Assembly: GCA_013399895.1 (NCBI GenBank)
Contig: VXBA01001027.1
Span: forward strand, 1,134,374 to 1,198,373
Length of the DNA: 64,000 bases
Direction: 5' to 3'
DNA from: Serilophus lunatus
Lineage: Eukaryota; Chordata; Aves; Passeriformes; Eurylaimidae
Shown here: positions 20,001 through 29,649 of the stretch, one piece after another
Position numbering within the stretch: the stretch's first letter is position 1
Layout of the letters: the number at the start of each line of letters is the position of its first letter
The notes under the pieces: model-generated
The model's database searches: none
What the model saw: the letters and a program-made list of their open reading frames with translations, nothing else
Told to the model about the DNA's origin: nothing
Program-made: the position numbers and the translations under genes

Positions 20001-23000
20001 CAGAAAACAATGAAGTATAAAATTACATCAGTTATCCAGGAAAAAACAGAGTAGGAAGTTGTCTTCATAAGTTCAGAGCACTATATAATATGGCTTTTTA
20101 CTTATATCCTGTGACCAATGTGGAATAACAAGTAAAATGCCAAGATGCAGCCACTGGCAGTACTACCAGGAAGAAATATCTACAGAGTACAATACAGGCA
20201 GTATTTAGCAGCAGTACTATATGCCAGAAACTCTTGATGAAAAGAACCCTCTACAGTTAATACACTGGATTTTAAGTTCTGGGGATCAAAATGGACTCAC
20301 AATTGTCTTCCTACTACTAAAGTAGAAGTGAGTCTCTCAAAAAAACCTGTAAGTCAAAGACTAAATATGATGAATGGGGTGGGGGGGCAGGTACTAAAGT
20401 CAGCATTAGATTTCACCATAACATCAAACCACCTCCTCACCCATTTTTGCTTATGGATCACTGAATTCACTACTTAAAAACTCCCAAGTGTTACCAGGGA
20501 GTTGATGAATGTACATGCACTGAATTCCAGTCTGACTCCCAGTACTACTTCAAGACACCATTCAGCGGTGCATAGCAGAGATTACAGTTCAGACATTTCA
20601 TGAACTACTTTGAGCTATGTGGAACTAACAACTTATTGAATAAATCAAAAAAATTGGAATTCCTTTACTAAGTTCAGTAAGGCATATGCAAGTCATATTT
20701 TTTCCACAGTCTTTAGGGTTACATGGTTGCTGGTTTAAAGTGTTGTTAAGTCTATACTGATAACAGACATCAGTGCCCTGTGAACAGGACAAATGAGAAA
20801 GGAATCTCATGTTAGAGCTGAATTAGAATGCACAGATATTCCTGAAAAAGTCCTGGTAACTGCACAGGAGCAGGCAGTGACCAGAGTCACTCTGTCCCAT
20901 GATTAGGAGACATGTGACAGTTGATTACATCAAAGCAACTCGACTCCAGCTTACCCAAACAGTTCTCTGGCTGCTGCTAAAATAGTGGAAGTCTTTCCAG
21001 TTCCAGGTGGGCCATAGAACAACAGATTGGGAAGCTGAAACAGCAAGGCAACATTTTTAAGAAAAATAAATGAACAAAATAATCCACAAACAGGAAAACC
21101 TAATGGATTAGGAACAATCTACTTGTCACAGTAAATAATGTCAAGTCTTTCACTTCTAGGTCTCTAAAGGAGGACAAACATTTATAAAGCAGCATGGACA
21201 AGCTGTTATTTGGTGGCATTATCAGGTTTTCTATCAAAACTGATATTCCAATTTATATTTCTTTTTGTACGTGCCCTCCAAGACATGTCTGAGATCACTA
21301 AGCCTACAGAACTAACGGTTAAACTGCAATGATTTGCAAATTTGTCAAAGGATGCCCTTCAAAAAGCCTGGAAAATACCAGCAGTGCACCTGTGACAGCA
21401 TCAGTCACTGGTGAACTGCCCCTTGCTGAGGATTCTGCACTGCCACCAACTCTCCTGCAGTGAGTCCAGGGCAGCCTGTGCTGGGTTCAGGGAGGGCAGT
21501 GCAGGCACAATCCCAGGATGCCTTCCCAGGACTCACTGGGCTGCTCAGGCTGCCAAATTCCTACACCCATCCAGGGATTTTTCAAAAGAGACCATTGGTG
21601 TTTCTTAAAGAGATTAGGTTAATTGATCTTTAAAATAATTTAATTAATGGCCTCGGCATGAAAAATAGGACTGCATTAAGGAAATATGCTGACACAGGAA
21701 GATCAAAGCAGCAGCACAGCAAAGACTGCAGCAATAATTATAGGATGACATTTAGCAGCACAAAGCAAAAATCTCACTGTTTGAGAATATAACTAAATAT
21801 TTGCTAGATATCTGAAATTCCTCAGATGGAATGAAACATAAGCTGGTTTGATTTTGTTTTGTGTGTCAGAGGAGCAGTTTAAGGCTGTGTAACATGGTGG
21901 TTCCAGGATGTGCACTTTCCATAGGGATGTAAATCATTAATACTGACAGGGGACTGACAAGCTGAACACAGTTCAAGTCACCCTTAGAGAAAGATGATGA
22001 ATCCAAACTGGGAAAGGTGATTCAAGGAGTGAAGAGCCTATCTTATGAGAAGTGACTTTTTTTTAAAGAGTTTCATTTAGTGGGCTCAGCAAAAGAAAAG
22101 CTGAGGAGGAATAGGACTGATCTCCACAAACATCAGAGCAACACAGACACAAAGCACAAAACTGACACAAACAGAATTTGTATAAGCCATGTCTGAATTT
22201 TGTCTGAAAACAAGAAGCTTTCTTAACCAGCAGAGGAATGATAGCTTTCTATACTACTATCTCAAGTAATCCCTTTTATAAATTATCACTTTAAAACTGC
22301 TGCCTTTGACAGCAGGGGATGTTCCAGTTCTACATTCTTAAACCAAGAATCCCAAAGTCCCCTGTGATCAGTAGCAAAAAGACAAACCCCTCAGTCTGAC
22401 TTGATTTCCAGTCCTTAATAAATGTTCTATTTTTAAGAGTCAACTAAAATTAGATGAGAGAATTCTATGCTGAATATAGCAAGCAATGCAGACAGAATGG
22501 GATCAGCAAAGCCAAAAACATCCAGAGAGCAGACAAAAAATCAAAGGTACACAACACATAACCAGAAAATGAAACAGAGACAATCATTTTGGCAACAAAC
22601 AACCCATTTTAACAACTAAGACAAGACACAGAGAACAGATTCAACCGTGTATGTACTGTAGAAGTACAGATTGAAATTCTGTCAACTTCTAATAAATAAA
22701 TCACTTTCAAGTTTTGCCTGCTATTTCTGCCAATCAATCACTGCTTGTTTCCCTAATTACTAACAAGCAAACTGCATCTCTTCCTAACATTGCTTCAAGT
22801 TTAGATACACACAACATTATTATACCCCTCTGTCTTTTGTGACAGCTCCAGGGGGATGAAATGTGTACTGACTGACAGCTGGAAATTCACCAACCTCCTT
22901 GTCTGGTTAGCACACTGCAAGGGGGACACTTTCAAGGAGATTCAAAATTTCACTCCTCTGTGCTAATTCACTCACTACCAGTTCTCAAAGCAAGCAGGTA

Positions 23001-26000
23001 AAAGAAAAAATTAGCAGGTAAAAAGTTTTAGTAATAAACTGTTCCCTAATTCCATTGCACCTCTGCTACTGTTTGTTTCGTTCTCACTTCTGCCTGTTTC
23101 TCACTGAAGTATTTACACCACTTTTTCACCAGGCCCAGCCTAATCCTTTATGTAACTGTGGCAGTATTTTAAATAAACTGCAACCTGATCTGGTTGTCCA
23201 CTTTTCCAGGCTTGCCAGGGGTAAGCAGAATACCTGCAGACATCACTCTGTTTATGGGAAAGTCACTGCATGCAGTGCAAACCCCAAACCATTTTCCAGA
23301 AGTTTCAGCACAAGTAAAGATGTAAATTGCAATGATAACCTTACACTCAACTCTATTTTCAGTCATTGAGGTATCATGAAGCAAATAAAACTAAAAAATA
23401 CTGTGACACTTGTCAGTTTCTTGGCAAAAAAACCCCCAACCAAACAAAAAAATCAACAGTCCTGAGAGAAATCACCTTGTCCAGTTCAAACTCACTTGGA
23501 CTCTGGTCTCCAGTTGAGGACAGGACAGATACCCCTGATGGAGGTACATCAGGGAGTTACAAGTCCCACCCCATTCAGAAGCACCCAAACCAAGGCTCAC
23601 AAATAAAGGCCAGAGGACTGGTTATATGTATTTTCAACCCTAAGGTTTAAATAAAGCACATTATACAAACCTACAGCACTGTCACAGCTGTTTCTTTGAT
23701 CTCACCAGATCTCCAAATTCAGCAAGAACTTCCAAAATAAGCACTGGCCACCTCAGAGTTTCAATTACACTTTTGTCTATTTGACAGAATGAGTCCTTTC
23801 AAGAACTGAAAAAACCCTCCAAATTTTAAAAAACATCAAATACAAAACACTTGCATGATTTTGTTCTCAAGTGCCTTGCTGGGTTTGGGTAGCTGTGGCA
23901 AAATACAAAGCTTCTAGCAGAAGTTACAATTTGATTGCTGAACTCAGAAGGCCAAAAGTCAAAAGTCACCAGGCTCAGAATCCAAGAAACACTGCTGATC
24001 CAGAGGCTGTAAGGTTTTAAATAACTGCTGCTCAAAATAGAACTTCCCAGCCCATCACCTAAGAGATGTTACACAACTGACACGTCCAGACAGAACAGGT
24101 GGCAGCAGCACCGTTTCTCCTCTGCTGTTAACAGCTCCTTCCTGATAACCCCACCTTACAAACGCTGTAACACAGCAGTGTCACTGCTGGAACACAGATT
24201 TCCATGGGTACAACAGGTCACATCACAACAGTGTTCTCAAAGGAAACTGAATATGGAGACACAAACTAAACAAACACAAGTCTTTCCCAGTTCTGTCATA
24301 TGAGTTTCATTTTGGCTCCCTGCACTCAAATGAGGTACTTCTGTTTTTGCAAGTTCTGATTAAATTAATATTTTCAGAGAGGAACAGATCCATACCAGCC
24401 AAAATAAAAACTGCAGAGAAAAGTGTCTTAAGTTACAATTTTCATGTACCAAAGTCTACCTGTGCATATTTGAGCATCAGAGCACACTGTGAGTTAAGAG
24501 ACTTGTTGAACAAAACTCTGAACGGTCCAACTTGTTTCATTTAGATCTGGGTGAGCAGACAGCCCCATCACAAATGGCATTTCCCAAACATCCTCACCAA
24601 CCATCTCAGCTGGCATCAGCAGCTCATCAAAACAGAAATAGCTTTTGAAATACAAGAATGACCTTTCCAGGCGAAACATGGAGAAAAAAAGTCTCAGCAT
24701 GTTTTGGGAGATTGAAAAAAGCACAGCCATCTCTTGGCTACCTACTTTATTTCTCCCTTGAGTCCTTCCACCATCCCCATCAGCTGCTTTGGAAGAAATA
24801 CACATTATAAATACTGAGTGTTTACTAAAAGTTTATCCAAAGGCAAAAGGCAGTGTAAACAAGGACAACTGAAAACTCATTCTCTTTATACTCTTGAGTA
24901 TAACACTACAGTGAAGTCAGAGCAACTGCCAGGCTTATCTTTTTGAAGCCTAAGAGACTTACTCAGAGACTTTAACCCAAAAGTTTGTGGATCACTATCC
25001 AAGGAGTAGACCTGGCACTTATAAATTAAATTTCCCTGATCATCAGTGTGTGTTTAGCAGTTTCACAGAAGCACTGACAGATCTCTAGACCTGTTTAGGA
25101 ATCACTGGGAATCCAGACTTTAATATGAAAGAAAAGCTTTCCCCTCTTCTCTTAAACATGAATGCCAAAAATACAAGTGGAATTGCAGTGTGGAGACAAC
25201 AAAAGCCTTTCAAGATCTGAAACTATTAACAAGAAGTTTACCCCCTGAGCTTTTCTGGAAAAAAATTCCAAACTGCATCATGGAGTTGACAAAGTTACGA
25301 AGTGTTTGTGGGGCTGGAAATACCACAAGCTTCACACACAGATCACAACAACCTGGGGAAGGGGGAGGTTTAGGTTGGATATCAGGAGAAACTTTCTCAC
25401 AGTGAGAGTGATCTCCCACTGGAATGGGCTCCCCAGCGAGGTGGTGGAGTCACCATCCCTGGATGTGTTTAAGGATAGGTCAGATGATGAACTCAGTGGT
25501 ATGGTTTAGATGGTATAGATGTTGGACTGATGTTGGATAAGTTGTTAACCTAGGTAAAGGTTGGACTTAATGATCTCTACAGTCTTTTCCAACCTTATTA
25601 ATTCTGTGTGTAATTCTGTGTAACCTACAAGGGAGTCACTCAGCTTGTTTGTAAAGTACCCCTGTAAAAAATGATCACTGCTAAGCTGGAAAAGAGGAGT
25701 TTTCATTACCACTGGCTCAAGTGCTGCCCAAACACGTTGATTAGGCAGATGTTATCACTGTACTCACATCAGCACCTTCCAGGGACTTCTTCAGCACAGC
25801 AACAACTTCGTCCTGAAAGGCAACTTCATCCACGTTTTTGGGGCGACTAAAGAAAAAGTCATTAAATAAATTTTACCACCTAACAGAGTTTCAGAAGAAA
25901 GCTGAAACTGAGAAAAACTCCTCAACATTTCTCCTTCTCATTACATCAGGTACTGAAGAACTATAGTCAATTTTGTAGTTGAGGTCAAAATCATAACAGG

Positions 26001-26534
26001 AAATATAAGGCCTCTGGTCTGTATTACTAATTCCTCAGGAAGCTGTTTGTCCTTTTGCATTGTAAACACCTGCCAGAGCTTCTTTTTGGGGGGCAGAAGT
26101 GCAATATTTTACCACTTTGTGGCAAAGGCTTTTATCACTTTGTGATAAAAGACTTCGCAAAACCCGAAGAGTTTTATGCACCGAACCACAGCGATGAAAC
26201 TGCACTGCTTGACACGGTCAAGAGGCCTTTTCTGCTCAGTACCAGCCCAAAAAGGGCTCTTAGGGCAGCTCACAGCGCTGCATTCCCCCGGTAACACGGC
26301 ACGTTCCGCTGCTCTCCCTGGAGGGGACACCCACAGCTGCGAACCCCTCTTCGCTGTGCACCCCCTGCCTCCCCACACCGCGACCCCACCGCCCCGGAGC
26401 ATCCCTTACTATTTCTCCACCCAGGGGATGGGTTTGCTCCTCTTGCCCTCCCCGCTGCTCCCGGACGCGCCCTTTTCCTTGGCAGCGAGGGGCTTGGTGC
26501 TGATGGAGGACGGGCCTTTCAGGAAGGCCTGCAT
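14003..26534 (-). CDS. RFC4: RFC4, replication factor C subunit 4 (clamp loader ATPase), complete, 10 coding exons
   Basis: AAA+ subunit of RFC, which loads PCNA onto primer-template junctions in replication and repair; nuclear. Coding exons in transcript order: 26534-26410, 25846-25768, 21034-20955, 19796-19677, 18810-18667, 18397-18277, 17822-17697, 16201-16121, 14880-14764, 14098-14003. All have GT/AG borders and consistent phases, totalling 1089 nt (362 aa plus stop; human 363). Motifs are the RFC box WVEKYRP (38-44), Walker A GPPGTGKT (76-83), Walker B ILDEAD (146-151), sensor 1 N179, SRC motif (190-192) and sensor 2 GDLRKAI (R237). The start codon opens MQAFLKG as in human. The C-terminal collar helices are intact. 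It is convergent with EIF4A2. Confidence 0.97.
14881..20954 (-). other. RFC4: RFC4 introns 3 to 8
   Basis: Introns lie at 19797-20954, 18811-19676, 18398-18666, 17823-18276, 16202-17696 and 14881-16120. I see no snoRNA or nested gene. A TA-rich stretch lies at 17340-17370. The 140-aa minus-strand open frame covering 18480-18902 is exon 5 read into its introns. Confidence 0.6.
24698..24760 (-). repeat. 63-bp dispersed inverted repeat, left copy
   Basis: The reverse complement matches 28903-28965 at 62 of 63 positions, counted by eye. Similarity stops sharply at both ends. It lies in RFC4 intron 2. The family is not recognised. Confidence 0.85.
25355..25622 (+). repeat. CR1 LINE 3' end, antisense within RFC4 intron 2
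   Basis: Landmarks of the CR1 3' region occur in order: GGTTTAGGTTGGATATCAGG, CACTGGAATGGGCTCCCCAG, GAGGTGGTGGAGTCACCATC, and the tail TTGGACTTAATGATCTC with TCTTTTCCAACCTTATTAA and a final TTCTGTGTG repeat. It is 5'-truncated and contains no reverse transcriptase. The 67-aa and 71-aa open frames over it are non-functional. Confidence 0.93.
26112..26151. repeat. Two adjacent perfect hairpins sharing a CACTTTGTG core
   Basis: CCAC-TTT-GTGG (26112-26122) is followed six bases later by CTTTTATCAC-TTT-GTGATAAAAG (26129-26151), a 10-bp perfect stem with a 3-nt loop. Both lie in RFC4 intron 1. No known RNA family is recognised. Confidence 0.8.
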
Positions 26535-26614
26535 GGCTGTGCCGGGCTGTACGAGGCCAGGCCAGGCCGTACCGGGCTGTGCCGGGCCGGAATCCCCCTC
26601 AGGTCCCGCCGCCC

Positions 26615-26680
26615 TTTCCCGCCAACCCGGGGCCGCCCGGGGGCGGGGTCACTTCCGCCCCGCCGGGAGCCAATCACGGC
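26615..26680 (-). promoter_or_regulatory. RFC4: RFC4 proximal promoter: E2F, ETS and CCAAT motifs
   Basis: Upstream of the RFC4 start codon (26534) lie TTTCCCGCC (26615-26623, an E2F-type site), GGGCGGGG (GC box) next to CACTTCCG (ETS-type), and CCAAT (26670-26674, an NF-Y-type site). E2F control of replication-fork genes at G1/S is well established. Motif matches are by eye; occupancy is not shown. Confidence 0.6.
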
Positions 26681-26734
26681 GCGCGCCGGCGTTCGCTCCT
26701 GCGCGCGCTCCGGCTCCGGGCGGGGGCGCGCGCG

Positions 26735-26792
26735 NNNNNNNNNNNNNNNNNNNNNNNNNNNNNNNNNNNNNNNNNNNNNNNNNNNNNNNNNN
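26735..26792. other. Assembly gap (58 N)
   Basis: The run of Ns falls in the GC-rich region upstream of RFC4, between a GC-rich, CG-alternating left flank and a right flank with repeated CCCC tracts and an (AC)n run. Such DNA commonly fails in sequencing. The true length is unknown. Confidence 0.98.
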
Positions 26793-28290
26793 ACGAAAAA
26801 ACCCCAAAACTAAACCTCCCCAAAAAAACCCCAAACCTCCAAAAAGAGGAAACAAAACGCACACACACACACACAAAAACAAGCGCCGTGCGAGAGCAAG
26901 CGGAGGAGAGGGCCTCTCTCTCTCCCAGTGGGAGCTGCTGCGGTCCTGAGGCAGCGGCCTCTCCCCTGCCCCGGTGTGTTGGGGGCTCTGAAGGGGCTCC
27001 CAGGTGAAGTGAAGACAAACCCAGCGGAGCCCGGGGCTCTCCCGGGGCTGTCCTGGGACGGGGCTGCTCAAACCCGCCCCGTCCCTCGCCGCTGCCGTGC
27101 GAGCAGCTCCCCCCGGTGTGCAGCCTCCGCGCTACTGGCCCTAAAGCGAACCCTTTGTGTTTTCCCGTTACTTATAATAATCGCTGTTACAGTAAAACCA
27201 GGAAAAAAGGAGTGCGATTGATGTGACACGTCCCTCTAAATGATGAAAAAGCATCCGGGTAAGATGCGGCAGTCGTGGTGCACGCCCACATTTCCATGTG
27301 CTGGGTGGCTGCAGCTTATCCTCCCTATGATGTGGAGGCTCTCTGGATAAAAATTGGAAGTATTTCTGCTACGGCATCTGTGTATTGTGTGGCTGCAGAT
27401 GTTCTGCTTTACTATTTTACCTTGGTTTCTCCTGGACATGAGGCACAGGGTGGCCTGGGAGGCTGTGGTAATGATCTGGATAGAGCCAGAGGAAGGGAAA
27501 GAGACTGGAAATGGTCTCTATGGCAACAGATGAACAGCCTTCGGAAAAGGAGATGCAAGAAAAAAAATTAGACTGAAAATACATCAATCAAGTGGCACAA
27601 ACCTGTAATCTCTGTCTGGGCCATTTTAAATAAGGGCTCCTCAGTTTTTTGTGCACCTCCTCACTAGCAGAGCATGGGACACTAAAAATCCTTGACTCAG
27701 GGTAAGCGCTACTTAGCAACAACCAAAACATCAGTTTGTTATCACCATCACTCTCACAGTAAATCCAAAACAAGCTGGTACAGCACTGTACTAGCTACTG
27801 GGAAGAAAACTAACTCTATCCCAGCTGAAATTAGGACACCAGTCTTCTTTGGTGCTGTACAATCATGGAGTGATGGACATTTGTCTTTATAAGTGACTCT
27901 GCTCGCTGCCCTGGAGACCTGCTCATGCCTCCATCAATCTAGACCTTCAGTCAGTGGACACTAAAGCTTCCTAGGAGATCAGCTCGGGGCTTTTTATGAC
28001 ACTGAAAGAGGAGAAGTGGCTTCCTTAAAATAAATTACATAGGATTTAGGAATGTAAGCTGACCCTAAAAATTACGGGATCAACAGCTTTGTCTAAAATT
28101 CAGGCTTTGTTTTAAAAGAGGAAAGTGTTTAAAGAAATGAATGCAATAAAAATAGGCATATATGCATTTTCATAAAAATTGATCAGGCTTCAGACTTAAA
28201 CCCAAAAGAAGTAAATTTTTCAACACAATGCATATTCAAATTGCAAATTAACTATGAAAATTATGAATAGATTCAAAAAATAGCTAGACA
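26793..28290. other. Spacer between the RFC4 island and the decamer array
   Basis: Begins with C-tract-rich DNA (CCCC runs at 26802, 26818 and 26829) and an (AC)n run near 26860, then GC-rich DNA until about 27130. From there to 28290 it is AT-rich. No coding exon is supported. Untranslated 5' exons of the plus-strand gene could lie here; for instance CCCAG|GTGAAG at about 27000 looks like a splice donor. Confidence 0.45.
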
Positions 28291-28580
28291 AACCGGTTCA
28301 AACCAGATCTGACTGGTTTGAACCAGTTCAATCTGGTCAAAACCAATTCTGACCGGATCAAACTGGTCTAAAGCAGTTCTGACCGGTTCAAAGTGGTTCT
28401 GAACCGGTTATGACTGGATCAAACTGGATCAAACTGGTCTAAACTGGTTCTGACCGATTCAAACCAGTTCTGACTGGATCAGACCAGTTCAAACCAGATC
28501 GAACTGGTCTAAATCGGTTCTGACCGGTTCTGACCAGTCTAAACTGATGCAAACCCGTTCAAACTGGTCTAGACTGGTTT
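28291..28580. repeat. Degenerate 10-bp tandem array rich in AACCGGTT/CTGGTT half-sites
   Basis: About 29 units of 10 bp, such as AACCGGTTCA, GACCGGTTCA, AAACTGGTTC and AACCAGTTCA. The unit phase holds almost exactly over 290 bp, with a one-base shift near 28401. Units mix the two orientations of a near-palindromic core. AACCGGTT occurs exactly at 28291-28298 and 28402-28409, and AACCAGTT/AACTGGTT forms recur. Grainyhead-like proteins bind AACCGGTT-type sites, and CP2 proteins bind paired CNRG boxes one helical turn apart. The array ends 990 bp before the MCF2L2 start codon. A regulatory role is inference. Confidence 0.9.
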
Positions 28581-29546
28581 CCACTGCTATCATGCCATGT
28601 ATCCATGCCAGGCTCAGCTCTGTCCCTGGCACCTGGGGGCAGTTGCTCCCCACAGACCTGCTCTGGGCCGCTGAGGTGCACCTGTGCCTGGCTGCCCACT
28701 GGCACAGCCGAGCTCCATGGCCATGGTCGCAGATGAGTCCTGCCCAGCACCCACAGCTAATTAATTCAACCAAGCCTGTACATGCCCAGCTGGCGAGGGT
28801 CCCATGGGCTCAGTCACACTGGGATCCCACCAATCCTGTCCATGCAGGTGGGCAACAAAGCCTCTGGCCACAAGACTCCCTCCTCCGTGTAAGCAGCAGC
28901 CCCAAGGGAGAAATAAAGTAGGTAGCCAAGAGATGGCTGTGCTTTTTTCAATCCCCCAAAACATGACTGTCTCTGGGGACATTGGGGGGTTCCCCTCAGG
29001 GACAGCCTGCAAGACACTCGGGCCCCAGGGGCCAAAGGGGAGCACCGGGGGCTATGAGCGAGTTATCCTTTGCTCCCAGGCATGCTGGTGAAGAGAGCGT
29101 TGCAGAGCAGCTGCTGCTGTTAGAGCTCTCCTGCCAGCTCCACTCCTCCTGATGCCATTCCTACCTCCAGGATTTTTCCCTGACTCGCAGCATCACCATC
29201 CAAAAGTCTCCCTGGAGGAAGGTATCTGCTTGCTGGTTTGTCTCTTTATCCTTTGCCTCATCCGCGGGAGAAGGGAGAAAAAAAGCCATAAGCAATCAAC
29301 CCGCCTGCTTCTTTCCTCTTTTTTCTCTCCCCTCTCCTGCTCCCCTGCTGTTGTTAAGGGGAGTAAAATCCACATCTGGAAGGAGCTTTTCGAGGTCCAT
29401 ACATGGATGGCAGCAAATTGGAAGAGGTGAGCAGCCGACAGAAGATGTGAGAGCTGGAAGGGCTGTGCCGTGGGAGTGGTCCTTGCTTTGTGTGCAAGTG
29501 AGGCAGTGAGTGTGCAGCCTCCCACTCTGGGTGCATCTTTTTTTGG
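28581..29546. other. Upstream region of MCF2L2 exon 1
   Basis: Moderately GC-rich, without a clear CpG island or TATA box. It contains the right copy of the 63-bp repeat. Part of it is probably the MCF2L2 promoter or 5' UTR. A collagen-like GPQGPKG run in one frame (about 29020-29040) is coincidental. Confidence 0.45.
28903..28965 (+). repeat. 63-bp dispersed inverted repeat, right copy
   Basis: Matches the reverse complement of 24698-24760 at 62 of 63 positions. Flanks are unrelated. It sits between the decamer array and MCF2L2 exon 1. Confidence 0.85.
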
Positions 29547-29570
29547 ATGCTGTGTAGTTCCCTGTGTGAA

Positions 29571-29649
29571 ATGCTTTTTTGGCTAAAAGAAGAAGAGATG
29601 TCACATCAGGAGCTCACCCAGCGACTGACTACGGTTATCACCCATGTGG
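29571..29649 (+). CDS. MCF2L2: MCF2L2 first coding exon (partial gene)
   Basis: Encodes 26 residues plus one base. It opens MLFWLKEEEM and continues with QELTQRLTTVITHV, then G|GTAAGA, a strong donor. From memory, human MCF2L2 opens MLSCLKEEM and continues QELTRRLATVITHV, with aspartate next, which the split codon G|AT would give. MCF2L2 is a Dbl-family Rho GEF (CRAL-TRIO, spectrin-like, DH and PH domains); this exon precedes all of those. An in-frame ATG at 29547 would add eight residues, but the 29571 start matches human length. I did not find exon 2 in the window, so intron 1 should exceed 34 kb. The gene is head-to-head with RFC4, 3 kb apart. Confidence 0.8.

Larger units (their letters stand above)
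21035..25767 (-). other. RFC4: RFC4 intron 2
   Basis: The largest RFC4 intron (4.7 kb). It contains the antisense CR1 fragment (about 25355-25622) and one copy of the 63-bp inverted repeat (24698-24760). The rest is unremarkable AT-rich DNA with short, unsupported open frames. Confidence 0.6.
26240..27130. promoter_or_regulatory. RFC4: CpG island at the RFC4 promoter
   Basis: GC- and CpG-rich DNA covering RFC4 exon 1, its upstream region and the far side of the assembly gap. Long open frames across it, including those running through the Ns, are artefacts of composition. Confidence 0.8.

Noticed and set aside
21960..22150. Possible internal CR1 segment in RFC4 intron 2
   Set aside because: Only vague resemblance to the purine-rich part of CR1; none of the diagnostic landmarks were present.
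26176..27071. Open frames of 97-257 codons around and through the N gap
   Set aside because: CpG-island composition plus Ns that hide stop codons. The only real coding part here is RFC4 exon 1 on the minus strand (26534-26410).
28489..28773. 94-codon minus-strand frame with repetitive SLDQF/SEPVRTDL peptide
   Set aside because: The repeat peptide is a translation of the decamer array, and the remainder matches nothing.
29020..29045. Collagen-like GPQGPKG peptide as an adiponectin (ADIPOQ) exon
   Set aside because: Only two Gly-X-Y triplets, no continuation, no C1q domain anywhere downstream, and no signal peptide.
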